From Streptomyces novaecaesareae (lineage in GTDB: Bacteria > Actinomycetota > Actinomycetes > Streptomycetales > Streptomycetaceae): 64,000 bases of DNA. The position numbers were made by a program, and so were the translations under genes. Where the stretch lies: positions 7,860 to 71,859 of the forward strand of contig NZ_JNWQ01000033.1 in NCBI RefSeq assembly GCF_000716875.1, read 5' to 3'. The notes below the pieces were generated by a model. That model was not told where the DNA came from, ran no database searches, and saw nothing but the letters and a program-made list of their open reading frames with translations. Positions 1 to 7,245 of this stretch are shown one piece after another (within the stretch, counting starts at the first letter, position 1; every line of letters starts with the position of its first letter).

Positions 1-213
1 CTGCTCGCGGGTGAGGTCGTGCCGCCCGGCGGTGGCGGCGAGCGCGGCGTCCGAGGGCGGGGCCGGCGGGGCGGCGGCCAGGGCCGCGGGGGCGCTGCCG
101 AGGGTGGCGGCGGTCAGCGCGGCGGCCAGCAGGACGGCCGTACGGCCTGGCCTGCGTCGGCCAGCGCTCTGTCTGGCAGTGCTCCGTCGGGGGCGGAGCG
201 GGGCGTCGGCCAC
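1..213 (-). CDS. N-terminus of secreted pullulanase/alpha-amylase-type enzyme (partial)
   Basis: Only the first 71 codons are in the window; the gene runs off the left edge. It opens with GTG, then an Arg-rich n-region, a hydrophobic h-region (TAVLLAAALTAATLGSAPAALA) and an Ala-x-Ala cleavage zone, a typical Sec signal peptide ending near residue 50. The start of the mature part, PPSDAALAATAGRHDLTREQ, resembles, from memory, the beginning of streptomycete secreted pullulanase-type alpha-1,6-glucosidases, where TREQ is followed by the first strand of the GH13 barrel. The catalytic domain is not visible, so the substrate class is inferred from this short match. It is divergent from the PAP2 gene. 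The shared 255-bp intergenic region carries a 13-bp palindrome that could be a sugar-responsive operator. Confidence 0.5.
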   Translation of the reverse strand, partial: MADAPLRPRRSTARQSAGRRRPGRTAVLLAAALTAATLGSAPAALAAAPPAPPSDAALAATAGRHDLTREQ

Positions 214-289
214 TGAGGGCTCCCTTAGGGGGAAGGGGCGATCGATTTCCCAGGAAGCTAGCGGCCTGCAATATGTTTCAGCAAGATGC

Positions 290-302
290 AGAAACGGTTT
301 CT
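290..302. promoter_or_regulatory. Perfect 6-1-6 inverted repeat, candidate operator
   Basis: AGAAAC-G-GTTTCT is a perfect palindrome in the intergenic region between the secreted amylolytic gene and the PAP2 gene. CTGCA and TGCAG half-elements lie just upstream at 266-290. LacI-family repressors such as MalR control streptomycete amylolytic genes through short palindromes, so this is a candidate operator. No regulator gene is nearby to link it to. Confidence 0.3.
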
Positions 303-468
303 TCGGGGGAAAATCCAGGTCGGCGCCCCGCTCCGACCACCCCGATTACTCCCTCGGAGGGACGGGCGTGACAATGGGACGTATGCCAGTCCCACCGGTA
401 CGCACCAGAACCCCGAGCACCCCCTACCCCGGTGGGAGTCGCCCCCTAGCCCTCAAGGGGGACAGCCG

Positions 469-1500
469 GTGAAGAATCCACTTCCAGAGGATGAGCGGAC
501 GGCGACGAGCGGTCTGGCAGACTTGCCGCCCATGGGGGAACCGACCGAGATCCAGCGAGGCGACACCGTGCGCGCCGACGCGGCCAGCGGTGGCGGTTCC
601 GGAACGGAGACGGCCGCCCCCGGCCGCCTGCCCGACGGAGCCACCCGCGCTGCCCAGACCCGCACCGCCGCCCTGCGGGGCTACGTCCGCGCGCAGCGCC
701 GCTCACCCGCCCGGCCCCGGATCTGGTTCGAGCTGGCCCTGATCGGCATCAGCTACTGGATCTACTCGATCGTCCGCAACGCGGTCCCGGAGCAGGAAGC
801 GATAGCCCAGAAGCACGCGCGCTGGATCTGGGACCTGGAGCAGAACCTCGGCATCGCCGTCGAGCGCTCGGTCAACCACGCCGTGGACGGCGTCGGGTGG
901 CTCATCACGGGGATGAACTACTACTACGCGACGCTGCACTTCATCATCACGATCGGCGTCCTGGTCTGGCTCTACCGCAGCCACCCCGGCCGCTACGTCG
1001 CTGCCCGCACCGTGCTGTTCGTCACCACCCTGATCGCCCTGGTCGGCTTCTACTCCTTCCCGCTGGCCCCGCCCCGGCTGATGGCCGACGGCGGCTTCGT
1101 CGACACCGTGAAGACCCACGGCACCTGGGGCTCGTTCGCCTCCGGGCCCGCCGCGCACGTCTCCAACATGTACGCGGCGATGCCCTCGATGCACATCGGC
1201 TGGTCGATGTGGTGCGGCCTGGCGATCTTCTTCCTGGCCCGCCGGACCTGGGTCCGGGTGCTCGGCCTGCTCTATCCGGCGGCCACCCTGGTGGTCATCG
1301 TCTCCACCGCCAACCACTTCTGGATGGACGCCGTCGGCGGCGAGATCTGCCTGGCGGTGGGCTTCCTGGCCGCCCGCTGGATCTACCACGAGTGGGTCTA
1401 CAAGCTGCCGCAGGTCCCCGTCCGGGAGACGGCGGCCGAGCAGCCGATCACCGTTCCCGAGCAGTGGAGCGAGCCCGCGGTCAGCACCGCGCGCCGCTAG
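469..1500 (+). CDS. PAP2-superfamily integral membrane phosphatase-like protein
   Basis: A 343-residue membrane protein. I chose the GTG at 469 because an AAGGGGG ribosome-binding site ends seven bases upstream; ATG 532 is a possible alternative. The first ~80 residues are hydrophilic and low complexity, followed by about six membrane segments. The PAP2 active-site signature is present in the late part: PSMH with His242, and a TANHFWMD motif with His283 and Asp287. This layout fits the bacterial branch related to inositol phosphorylceramide synthase and lipid phosphate phosphatases, which act on phospholipid or isoprenoid phosphates at the outer membrane face. The substrate cannot be told from sequence. 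A strong terminator follows, so it is probably monocistronic. Confidence 0.85.
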   Translation: MKNPLPEDERTATSGLADLPPMGEPTEIQRGDTVRADAASGGGSGTETAAPGRLPDGATRAAQTRTAALRGYVRAQRRSPARPRIWFELALIGISYWIYSIVRNAVPEQEAIAQKHARWIWDLEQNLGIAVERSVNHAVDGVGWLITGMNYYYATLHFIITIGVLVWLYRSHPGRYVAARTVLFVTTLIALVGFYSFPLAPPRLMADGGFVDTVKTHGTWGSFASGPAAHVSNMYAAMPSMHIGWSMWCGLAIFFLARRTWVRVLGLLYPAATLVVIVSTANHFWMDAVGGEICLAVGFLAARWIYHEWVYKLPQVPVRETAAEQPITVPEQWSEPAVSTARR

Positions 1501-1513
1501 CGACGACCTTCGA

Positions 1514-1540
1514 GAAGGGGCCCCGAGCAGGGGCCCCTTC
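1514..1540. terminator. Bidirectional stem-loop between PAP2 gene and glnE
   Basis: GAAGGGGCCCC-GAGCA-GGGGCCCCTTC forms an 11-bp perfect stem with a five-base loop, 13 bases after the PAP2 stop codon. It lies between converging genes and can serve both strands. Confidence 0.85.
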
Positions 1541-1599
1541 CGCATGTCCGGGGCCACTGCGCACCGTTGCTGGGGGGACCTCCCGCCCCGCCGGTGGGC

Positions 1600-1641
1600 G
1601 CGGACTCACCCGACCCCGTAGCGGACTCACCCGACCCCGTA
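1600..1641. repeat. 21-bp perfect tandem duplication at the 3' end of glnE
   Basis: Two identical copies of a 21-bp unit (gcggactcacccgaccccgta) lie head to tail at 1600-1620 and 1621-1641. The second copy contains the glnE stop codon, so the stop is duplicated downstream and the protein is unchanged. This is consistent with a recent slippage or duplication event. Confidence 0.85.
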
Positions 1642-4600
1642 GAACAGCCGGTCCACCACCACCCGGGCCCGCCGGGTGGTCCGCCGGTAGTCGTCCAGCA
1701 GCTCACCGCTGTGCCCGGCGCCGTACCCGAGGTAGCGGGCCACCCCGGCCAGCTCCCGGGCCTCCCCCGGGAAGCTGTCCCCGGGCCGGCCGCGCACCAG
1801 CATCACCGCCGACCGCACCCGGGAGGCCAGCACCCAGGCCGCCTCCAGCACCTGCGCGTCCTGCGGCTTCACCAGCCCGGCCGCCACGGCGGCGGCCAGC
1901 GCCGCCCTGGTCCGGGTGGTGCGCAGGGCCGGCAGCTCGTGCCCGTGCTGGAGCTGGAGCAGCTGCACCGTCCACTCCACGTCCGCCAGCCCGCCCCGGC
2001 CGATCTTGGTGTGGGTGGTCGGGTCGGCCCCGCGCGGCAGCCGCTCGGCCTCGATCCGGGCCTTGATCCGGCGGATCTCCACCAGGTCCCGCTCCGGCAC
2101 CCCGCCGCCCGGGTAGCGCAGCGGATCGATCAGCTGCCGGAACCGCGCGCCCAGCTCCGCGTCCCCCGCCACCGGCTCGGCCCGCAGCAGCGCCTGGCTC
2201 TCCCAGGCGTGCGACCAGCGCCGGTAGTACGCCGTGTACGAGGCGAGGGTGCGCACCAGCGGGCCGCTGCGCCCCTCCGGCCGCAGATCGGCGTCGACCA
2301 GCAGCGGCGGCTCGGTGGACGGCGCGCCCAGCTGCGCGCGCAGCTCGTGGCAGACCGCCTGGGCGGCCCGGGCGGCCTCCTCCTCCAGCGAGCCGAGCAG
2401 CGGCTCGTGGACGAAGAGCACGTCCGCGTCCGAGCCGTAGCCCAGCTCGTGGCCGCCGAAGCGGCCCATCGCGACGATCGAGATCCGGGTCGGCAGGTCC
2501 CCGTGCTCGGCCTCCCAGCCGGCGATGCAGGCCCGCAGCGCGCCCTGCAGGGTGGCGGCGTTGAGCGCGGTGAGCGCCTCCCCCGCGGTGTCCAGCGCCT
2601 CGCCCGGGTCCTCCCCGAGCCGACCGAGGACGTCCGCGGCGGCCGTACGGAACAGCTCCCGGCGGCGCACCGAGCGGGCCGCCGCCACCGCGGCCGTGGT
2701 GGACCCGGCCCGGCCGACGGCGGCCAGCACCTCGCCCTCCAGGGCGGACCGGCCGCGCGGCTCCAGGCCCTGCGGGTCGCCGAGCATGGCCACCGCCTCG
2801 GGGGCGCGCAGCAGCAGGTCGGGGGCGAGCCGGCCGGCCGACAGCACCCGGGCCAGCTGCTCGGCGGCGGCGCTCTCGTCACGCAGCAGCCGCAGGTACC
2901 AGGGGGTGCGGCCGAGCGCGTCGGAGACCTGGCGGAAGTTGAGCAGCCCGGCGTCCGGGTCGGCCGAGTCGGCGAACCAGCCGAGCAGCACCGGCAGCAG
3001 GGTGCGCTGGATCGCCGCCTTGCGGCTGACCCCGGAGGCGAGGGCGCTGATGTGCCGCAGCGCGGCCGCCGGGTCCGCGTAGCCGAGCGCCTCCAGCCGG
3101 GCCCGCGCGGCGTCCGGGGTCAGCCCGGCCGCGCCCGGCGGCAGCTCGGCGACGGCGTCGAGCAGCGGCCGGTAGAACAGCTTCTCGTGCAGCCGCCGGA
3201 CCTCCACCGCGTGCCGCTTCCACTCGCGCTGCAGCGCGGCCACCGGGTCGGCACGGGTGTCGTCGTTGATCAGCGCGGCCAGCGAGCGGGCCAGTCGGCG
3301 CAGGTCCTCCGCCTCGGTGGGCATCAGGTGGGTGCGGCGCAGCCGGTACAGCTGGATCCGGTGCTCCAGCGAGCGCAGGAAGCGGTACGCGGTGTCCAGC
3401 GAGGCGGCGTCCGCCCGGCCGACGTACCCGCCCCGGGAGAGCGCGGCCAGCGCCTCCAGGGTGTTGCCGCTGCGCAGCGCCGGGTCGGTGCGCCCGTGCA
3501 CCAGCTGCAGCAGCTGGACGGAGAACTCGACGTCGCGCAGCCCGCCCGGGCCGAGCTTGAGCTGGCGGTCCAGCTCGGTGGCCGGGATGGAGTCGATCAC
3601 CCGGCGGCGCATCTGCTGCACGTCGGTGACGAAGTTGTCCCGGGCGGCGGCCTGCCAGACCATCGGGGCGAGCGCCTCGACGTACGCGGCGCCGAGTTCG
3701 GCGTCCCCGGCGACCGGCCTGGCCTTGAGCAGGGCCTGGAACTCCCAGGTCTTGGCCCAGCGCTGGTAGTAGGCGAGGTGGCTGGCCAGGGTGCGCACCA
3801 GCGGGCCGTTGCGGCCCTCCGGGCGCAGATTGGCGTCCACCGGCCAGATGGTGCCCTCGCCGGTGGTGTCCGCGCAGAGCCGGGTGAGGGCGGCGGCCAG
3901 CCGGGTGGCCGCCTTGGTCGCCACCTGTTCGTCCACGCCCTCGCGCGGCTCGGCGACGAAGATCACGTCCACGTCCGAGACGTAGTTGAGCTCGCGGCCG
4001 CCGCACTTGCCCATGCCGATCACCGCGAGCCGGCAGGCCGCGGCGGCGTCCGGGTCCTGCTCGGCGGCGAGGTCCAGGGCGGTCTGCAGGGTGGCGCCGG
4101 CCAGGTCGGCGAGTTCGGCGGCGGTCCGGGCGAGGTCGCTGGTGCCGGTCAGGTCACGGGCGGCGATGGCGAGCAGGCAGCGGCGGTAGGCGATCCGCAG
4201 CGCGTCGGCCGGGCTGCGGCCGCCGCCGCGGACGGGCTCGGCCCGGGCCCGCTCGGCTCGTACGCCCTCGGTCCGCACGCTCTCGGCCCGCACGCTCTCG
4301 GCCTGGGCCCGCTCGCCCCGGGCCCGCTCGGCCCGCACGCTCTCGGTCAGCGCGCGGCGGAAGTCCTCCGGGCCGGGGTGCATGTCGCGCAGTTCGAAGG
4401 TGACCAGCGCGTGCCAGTCGTGCGGGTGCCGGGCCAGGTGGTCGCCGAGCGCGGTGGAGACGCCGAGCACGCCGAGCAGCCGGTCGCGCAGCGGCTTGGA
4501 GGTGGTGAGGGTGTCGCGCAGGGTGTGCCGGTCCGCATCGTCGGCGGCCTCCAGCAGCCGGGCCAGGCCGAGCAGCGCGAGGTCCGGGTCGGCGGTGGCT

Positions 4601-4758
4601 CCAAGCGCGTCCAGCAGCACCGGATCGTCGGCCAGCCCCTCCAGCCCGGGGCCCTCCAGCAGTCGCACCGCCCGCGCCGGGTCGCCGAACCCGCGCCGCA
4701 CCAGCCGGTTCTCCGGCCGGCTGACCCGGCTCCCGGCCCGCTGCTCCTCCACCGCCAT
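1627..4758 (-). CDS. glnE: Bifunctional glutamine synthetase adenylyltransferase / adenylyl-removing enzyme
   Basis: 1043 residues, close to family length. The ATG at 4758 has GGAGGGG about seven bases upstream; an earlier in-frame ATG at 4782 lacks one. Two nucleotidyltransferase cores are visible: GMGKCGGRELNYVSDVDVIF near residue 250 and AMGRFGGHELGYGSDADVLF in the C-terminal half. Each is followed by a GlnD_UR/UTase helical domain with GRGGLADVEW / GPGGLRDVEF. The enzyme adds AMP to and removes it from the adenylylation tyrosine of GSI in response to nitrogen status. An oddity is a ~38-residue Arg/Glu-rich insert around residues 140-180, made of 5-residue repeats ((A/T)E(S/G/R/P)VR). The neighbouring glutamine synthetase-like gene shares its strand but is separated by a terminator. 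Confidence 0.97.
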   Translation of the reverse strand: MAVEEQRAGSRVSRPENRLVRRGFGDPARAVRLLEGPGLEGLADDPVLLDALGATADPDLALLGLARLLEAADDADRHTLRDTLTTSKPLRDRLLGVLGVSTALGDHLARHPHDWHALVTFELRDMHPGPEDFRRALTESVRAERARGERAQAESVRAESVRTEGVRAERARAEPVRGGGRSPADALRIAYRRCLLAIAARDLTGTSDLARTAAELADLAGATLQTALDLAAEQDPDAAAACRLAVIGMGKCGGRELNYVSDVDVIFVAEPREGVDEQVATKAATRLAAALTRLCADTTGEGTIWPVDANLRPEGRNGPLVRTLASHLAYYQRWAKTWEFQALLKARPVAGDAELGAAYVEALAPMVWQAAARDNFVTDVQQMRRRVIDSIPATELDRQLKLGPGGLRDVEFSVQLLQLVHGRTDPALRSGNTLEALAALSRGGYVGRADAASLDTAYRFLRSLEHRIQLYRLRRTHLMPTEAEDLRRLARSLAALINDDTRADPVAALQREWKRHAVEVRRLHEKLFYRPLLDAVAELPPGAAGLTPDAARARLEALGYADPAAALRHISALASGVSRKAAIQRTLLPVLLGWFADSADPDAGLLNFRQVSDALGRTPWYLRLLRDESAAAEQLARVLSAGRLAPDLLLRAPEAVAMLGDPQGLEPRGRSALEGEVLAAVGRAGSTTAAVAAARSVRRRELFRTAAADVLGRLGEDPGEALDTAGEALTALNAATLQGALRACIAGWEAEHGDLPTRISIVAMGRFGGHELGYGSDADVLFVHEPLLGSLEEEAARAAQAVCHELRAQLGAPSTEPPLLVDADLRPEGRSGPLVRTLASYTAYYRRWSHAWESQALLRAEPVAGDAELGARFRQLIDPLRYPGGGVPERDLVEIRRIKARIEAERLPRGADPTTHTKIGRGGLADVEWTVQLLQLQHGHELPALRTTRTRAALAAAVAAGLVKPQDAQVLEAAWVLASRVRSAVMLVRGRPGDSFPGEARELAGVARYLGYGAGHSGELLDDYRRTTRRARVVVDRLFYGVG

Positions 4759-4904
4759 CGGCCCCTCCGTCCGTCCGCCCAAGGGCCCCCAGGGCCCCAG
4801 GCCCTAGCAGGTTACGCGCCCGCGCGGCCCTCCGCCCTCCGCCGGCCGCCGGGACGGGGGCGCACGCCGCCGGCGCCCCACCCTCCCGGCCGGCTCCACA
4901 GCAG

Positions 4905-4940
4905 GGGCCCGCCGTCGTCCTCTCGAACGACAACGGGCCC
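4905..4940 (-). terminator. Terminator of the glutamine synthetase-like gene
   Basis: On the minus strand, GGGCCCGTTGTCGT pairs with ACGACGGCGGGCCC over 14 bp (two G-T pairs) around an eight-base loop, 28 bases beyond the stop codon at 4968. It separates this gene from glnE downstream. Confidence 0.75.
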
Positions 4941-4967
4941 GAAGCGGTTTGAACGGCCGTCAGCCGC

Positions 4968-6329
4968 TCACAGCACCTGGAGGTTCTTCCGCAGCTCGAA
5001 CGGGGTGACCTCGGAGCGGTACTCCTCCCACTCCTGGCGCTTGTTGCGCAGGAAGAAGTCGAAGACGTGCTCGCCCAGCGTCTCGGCGACGAGTTCGCTG
5101 CGCTGCATCAGGTCGATGGCCTCGCCGAGGTTCTGCGGCATCGGCTGGATGCCGAGGGCGCGGCGCTCGGAGTCGGAAAGCGCCCACACGTCGTCGTCGG
5201 CGCCGGGCGGGAGCTCGTAGCCCTCCTCGATGCCCTTCAGGCCGGCCGCGAGGGTGACGGCGTAGGCGAGGTAGGGGTTGCAGCCGGTGTCGAGGGAGCG
5301 GACCTCGACCCGGGTGGAGCCCTGCTTGCCGGGCTTGTACATCGGCACCCGGATCAGCGCCGAGCGGTTGTTGTGGCCCCAGCAGATGTAGGACGGCGCC
5401 TCGCCGCCGGCTCCGGCGGTGCGCTGGGAGCCGCCCCAGATGCGCTTGTAGGAGTTCACCCACTGGTTGGTGACGGCGGCGGTCTCGGCGGCGTGCTTCA
5501 GCAGGCCGGCGATGAAGGATCTGCCGACCTTGGAGAGCTGGTACTCGGCACCGGACTCGTGGAAGGCGTTGCGGTCGCCCTCGAACAGCGAGACGTGGGT
5601 GTGCATGCCGCTGCCGGGGTGCTCGGAGAAGGGCTTGGGCATGAAGCTCGCGTGCACGCCCTGCTCCAGCGCGACCTCCTTCATGACCAGACGGAAGGTC
5701 ATGATGTTGTCGGCGGTGGACAGCGCGTCGGCGTAGCGCAGGTCGATCTCCTGCTGGCCGGGGGCGCCCTCGTGGTGCGAGAACTCCACCGAGATGCCCA
5801 TCGACTCCAGCATGGTGATCGCCTGGCGACGGAAGTCGTGGCCGACCCCGCGCGGGGTGTGGTCGAAGTATCCGGACTGGTCGGCGGGGATCGGCGCGGT
5901 GCCGTCGCCGGGCAGGTTCTTCAGCAGGAAGAACTCGATCTCCGGGTGGGTGTAGAAGGTGAAGCCCAGGTCGGAGGCCTTCTCCAGGGTGCGCTTGAGC
6001 ACGAACCGCGGGTCGGCGTAGGACGGCGAGCCGTCCGGCATCAGGATGTCGCAGAACATCCGGGCGGTGCCCGGGGTCTCCGAGCGCCACGGCAGGATCT
6101 GGAAGGTCGTCGGGTCCGGCTTGGCGATCATGTCGGACTCGTACACCCGGGCGAAGCCCTCGATCGCGGAGCCGTCGAACCCGATGCCTTCCTCGAAGGC
6201 CTGTTCCAGCTCGGCCGGCGCCACCGCGACCGACTTGAGGAACCCGAGGACGTCGGTGAACCACAGCCGGACGAACCGGATGTCACGCTCTTCGAGCGTC
6301 CGAAGCACGAACTGCTGCTGCTTGCCCAT
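4968..6329 (-). CDS. Type I glutamine synthetase-like protein (GlnA2-like, probable gamma-glutamylpolyamine synthetase)
   Basis: 453 residues from ATG 6329, preceded by GAGGTGAGAC. Glutamine synthetase signatures are clear: beta-Grasp region DVLGFLKSVAV, GFDGSAIEGFARVYESDM, PEIEFFL, SGMHTHVSLF and the ATP-binding region following NQWVNSYKRI. The loop that holds the adenylylation tyrosine in true GSI-beta (consensus NLYDLP) reads DDDVWALSDSE here, so the target Tyr is absent and GlnE regulation is unlikely. In S. coelicolor the paralogue at the same chromosomal position (SCO2241, GlnA2) is reported to glutamylate polyamines rather than make glutamine. By family resemblance and position I expect the same here, but substrate specificity is not proven by sequence. 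Confidence 0.85.
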   Translation of the reverse strand: MGKQQQFVLRTLEERDIRFVRLWFTDVLGFLKSVAVAPAELEQAFEEGIGFDGSAIEGFARVYESDMIAKPDPTTFQILPWRSETPGTARMFCDILMPDGSPSYADPRFVLKRTLEKASDLGFTFYTHPEIEFFLLKNLPGDGTAPIPADQSGYFDHTPRGVGHDFRRQAITMLESMGISVEFSHHEGAPGQQEIDLRYADALSTADNIMTFRLVMKEVALEQGVHASFMPKPFSEHPGSGMHTHVSLFEGDRNAFHESGAEYQLSKVGRSFIAGLLKHAAETAAVTNQWVNSYKRIWGGSQRTAGAGGEAPSYICWGHNNRSALIRVPMYKPGKQGSTRVEVRSLDTGCNPYLAYAVTLAAGLKGIEEGYELPPGADDDVWALSDSERRALGIQPMPQNLGEAIDLMQRSELVAETLGEHVFDFFLRNKRQEWEEYRSEVTPFELRKNLQVL

Positions 6330-6448
6330 GGGGACAGTCTCACCTCTGCTCTTTACGCTCGTGTTACGCCCCGGAGGCCTCCGGGCGACCCCTCGCGCGA
6401 CTGCCCCCATCATGGCCGATCATCGCCCCGCGTCCACCCCGGGGGCAC

Positions 6449-6865
6449 TCACCAGCCCGATTCGAACGGGTTCACCACCGGAACGCCGGCCCGGGCGACG
6501 TCCTTGGTGTTGCGGGTGACCAGCGTCAGCCCGTGCACCTTCGCGGTGGCGGCCAGCAGGCCGTCGATCGGAGGGAGCGGGTCGGGCACGTTCAGCCGCG
6601 CCCAGACCTCGGCGATCTCCGTCGTCACCGGCAGGATCCGGTCGGCATAGCCGCGCTTGACGGTCAGCAGCCATTCGGCGAGCCGCTCGGCCTGCACCCG
6701 GTCCCGTCGCCGGATCTGCTCAACGCCCTGCCGGATCTCGCCGATGACCAGGGAACTGGTGAACATCGGACCGTCCTGGTTCTCGGTCGCCCACGCCTCC
6801 ACCGCCGGGTCCGGTCGGCGTTTGCGCAGCTCCGACAGGACATTGGTGTCGAGCAGGAATCCCAT
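6449..6865 (-). CDS. PIN-domain toxin (VapC/FitB type)
   Basis: 138 residues. The PIN-domain acidic residues are present: LLDTNVLSELRK at the N-terminus (Asp6), the glutamate in VIGEIRQG, and the PIDGLLAATAKVHGLTLVTRNTKD block with two aspartates near the C-terminus. PIN toxins are Mg2+-dependent ribonucleases, usually cutting tRNA or rRNA. The ATG overlaps the antitoxin stop by one base (TGATG), so translation is coupled. Family identity is secure; the RNA target is unknown. Confidence 0.9.
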   Translation of the reverse strand: MGFLLDTNVLSELRKRRPDPAVEAWATENQDGPMFTSSLVIGEIRQGVEQIRRRDRVQAERLAEWLLTVKRGYADRILPVTTEIAEVWARLNVPDPLPPIDGLLAATAKVHGLTLVTRNTKDVARAGVPVVNPFESGW

Positions 6866-7149
6866 CAGTCGTCCTCCCCGAACGGCAGCGGGCGCGGCAG
6901 GTGGTCGGCCCGCCGAGCCACGATCTCGTCCAAGATCTCGGCCATCACGTCGTCGACGTACGGTTCGTCGCGACGGAGCAGGAAGTCCTCGAAGGAGACG
7001 TCCTGGCCCCGCAGCCGCCGGTACTCCCTTATGTCGATGACGACCGCGACCTCGTCGCCGTGGCGGGTGACGACCTGCGGCCCCTCGGCCTCCGCGAGCC
7101 GCAGCACCTCGCTGAACTTCTGCTTCGCTTCCTGCACTTGCCATCTCAT
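6865..7149 (-). CDS. Phd/YefM-type antitoxin
   Basis: 94 residues. The N-terminal half has the Phd/YefM DNA-binding fold (WQVQEAKQKFSEVLRLAEAEGPQVVTRHGDEVAVVIDIREYRRL). The acidic C-terminal half would wrap the PIN toxin encoded immediately downstream. Such antitoxins normally repress their own operon with the toxin as corepressor. Upstream, a 9-bp direct repeat (gtccagact/gtccagacc, 7169-7186) lies in the divergent region shared with nadE and could be an operator. Confidence 0.88.
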   Translation of the reverse strand: MRWQVQEAKQKFSEVLRLAEAEGPQVVTRHGDEVAVVIDIREYRRLRGQDVSFEDFLLRRDEPYVDDVMAEILDEIVARRADHLPRPLPFGEDD

Positions 7150-7245
7150 ATGACCATCACCTAATTCCGTCCAGACTGTCCAGACCCTGCCCCCATGCTA
7201 CCCCTCCCGGGACATTGCGTCAGATAGACGATTACACTTTGAGCC

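Noticed and set aside
286..468. Longer start for the PAP2 protein at ATG 286
   Set aside because: The extra 61 residues are unstructured and unsupported by a ribosome-binding site, and the region carries an operator-like palindrome. GTG 469 has a good site.
1627..4758. Plus-strand 1217-codon frame opposite glnE
   Set aside because: Pure antisense shadow with Gln/Arg/Pro/Gly bias; glnE is unmistakable on the minus strand.
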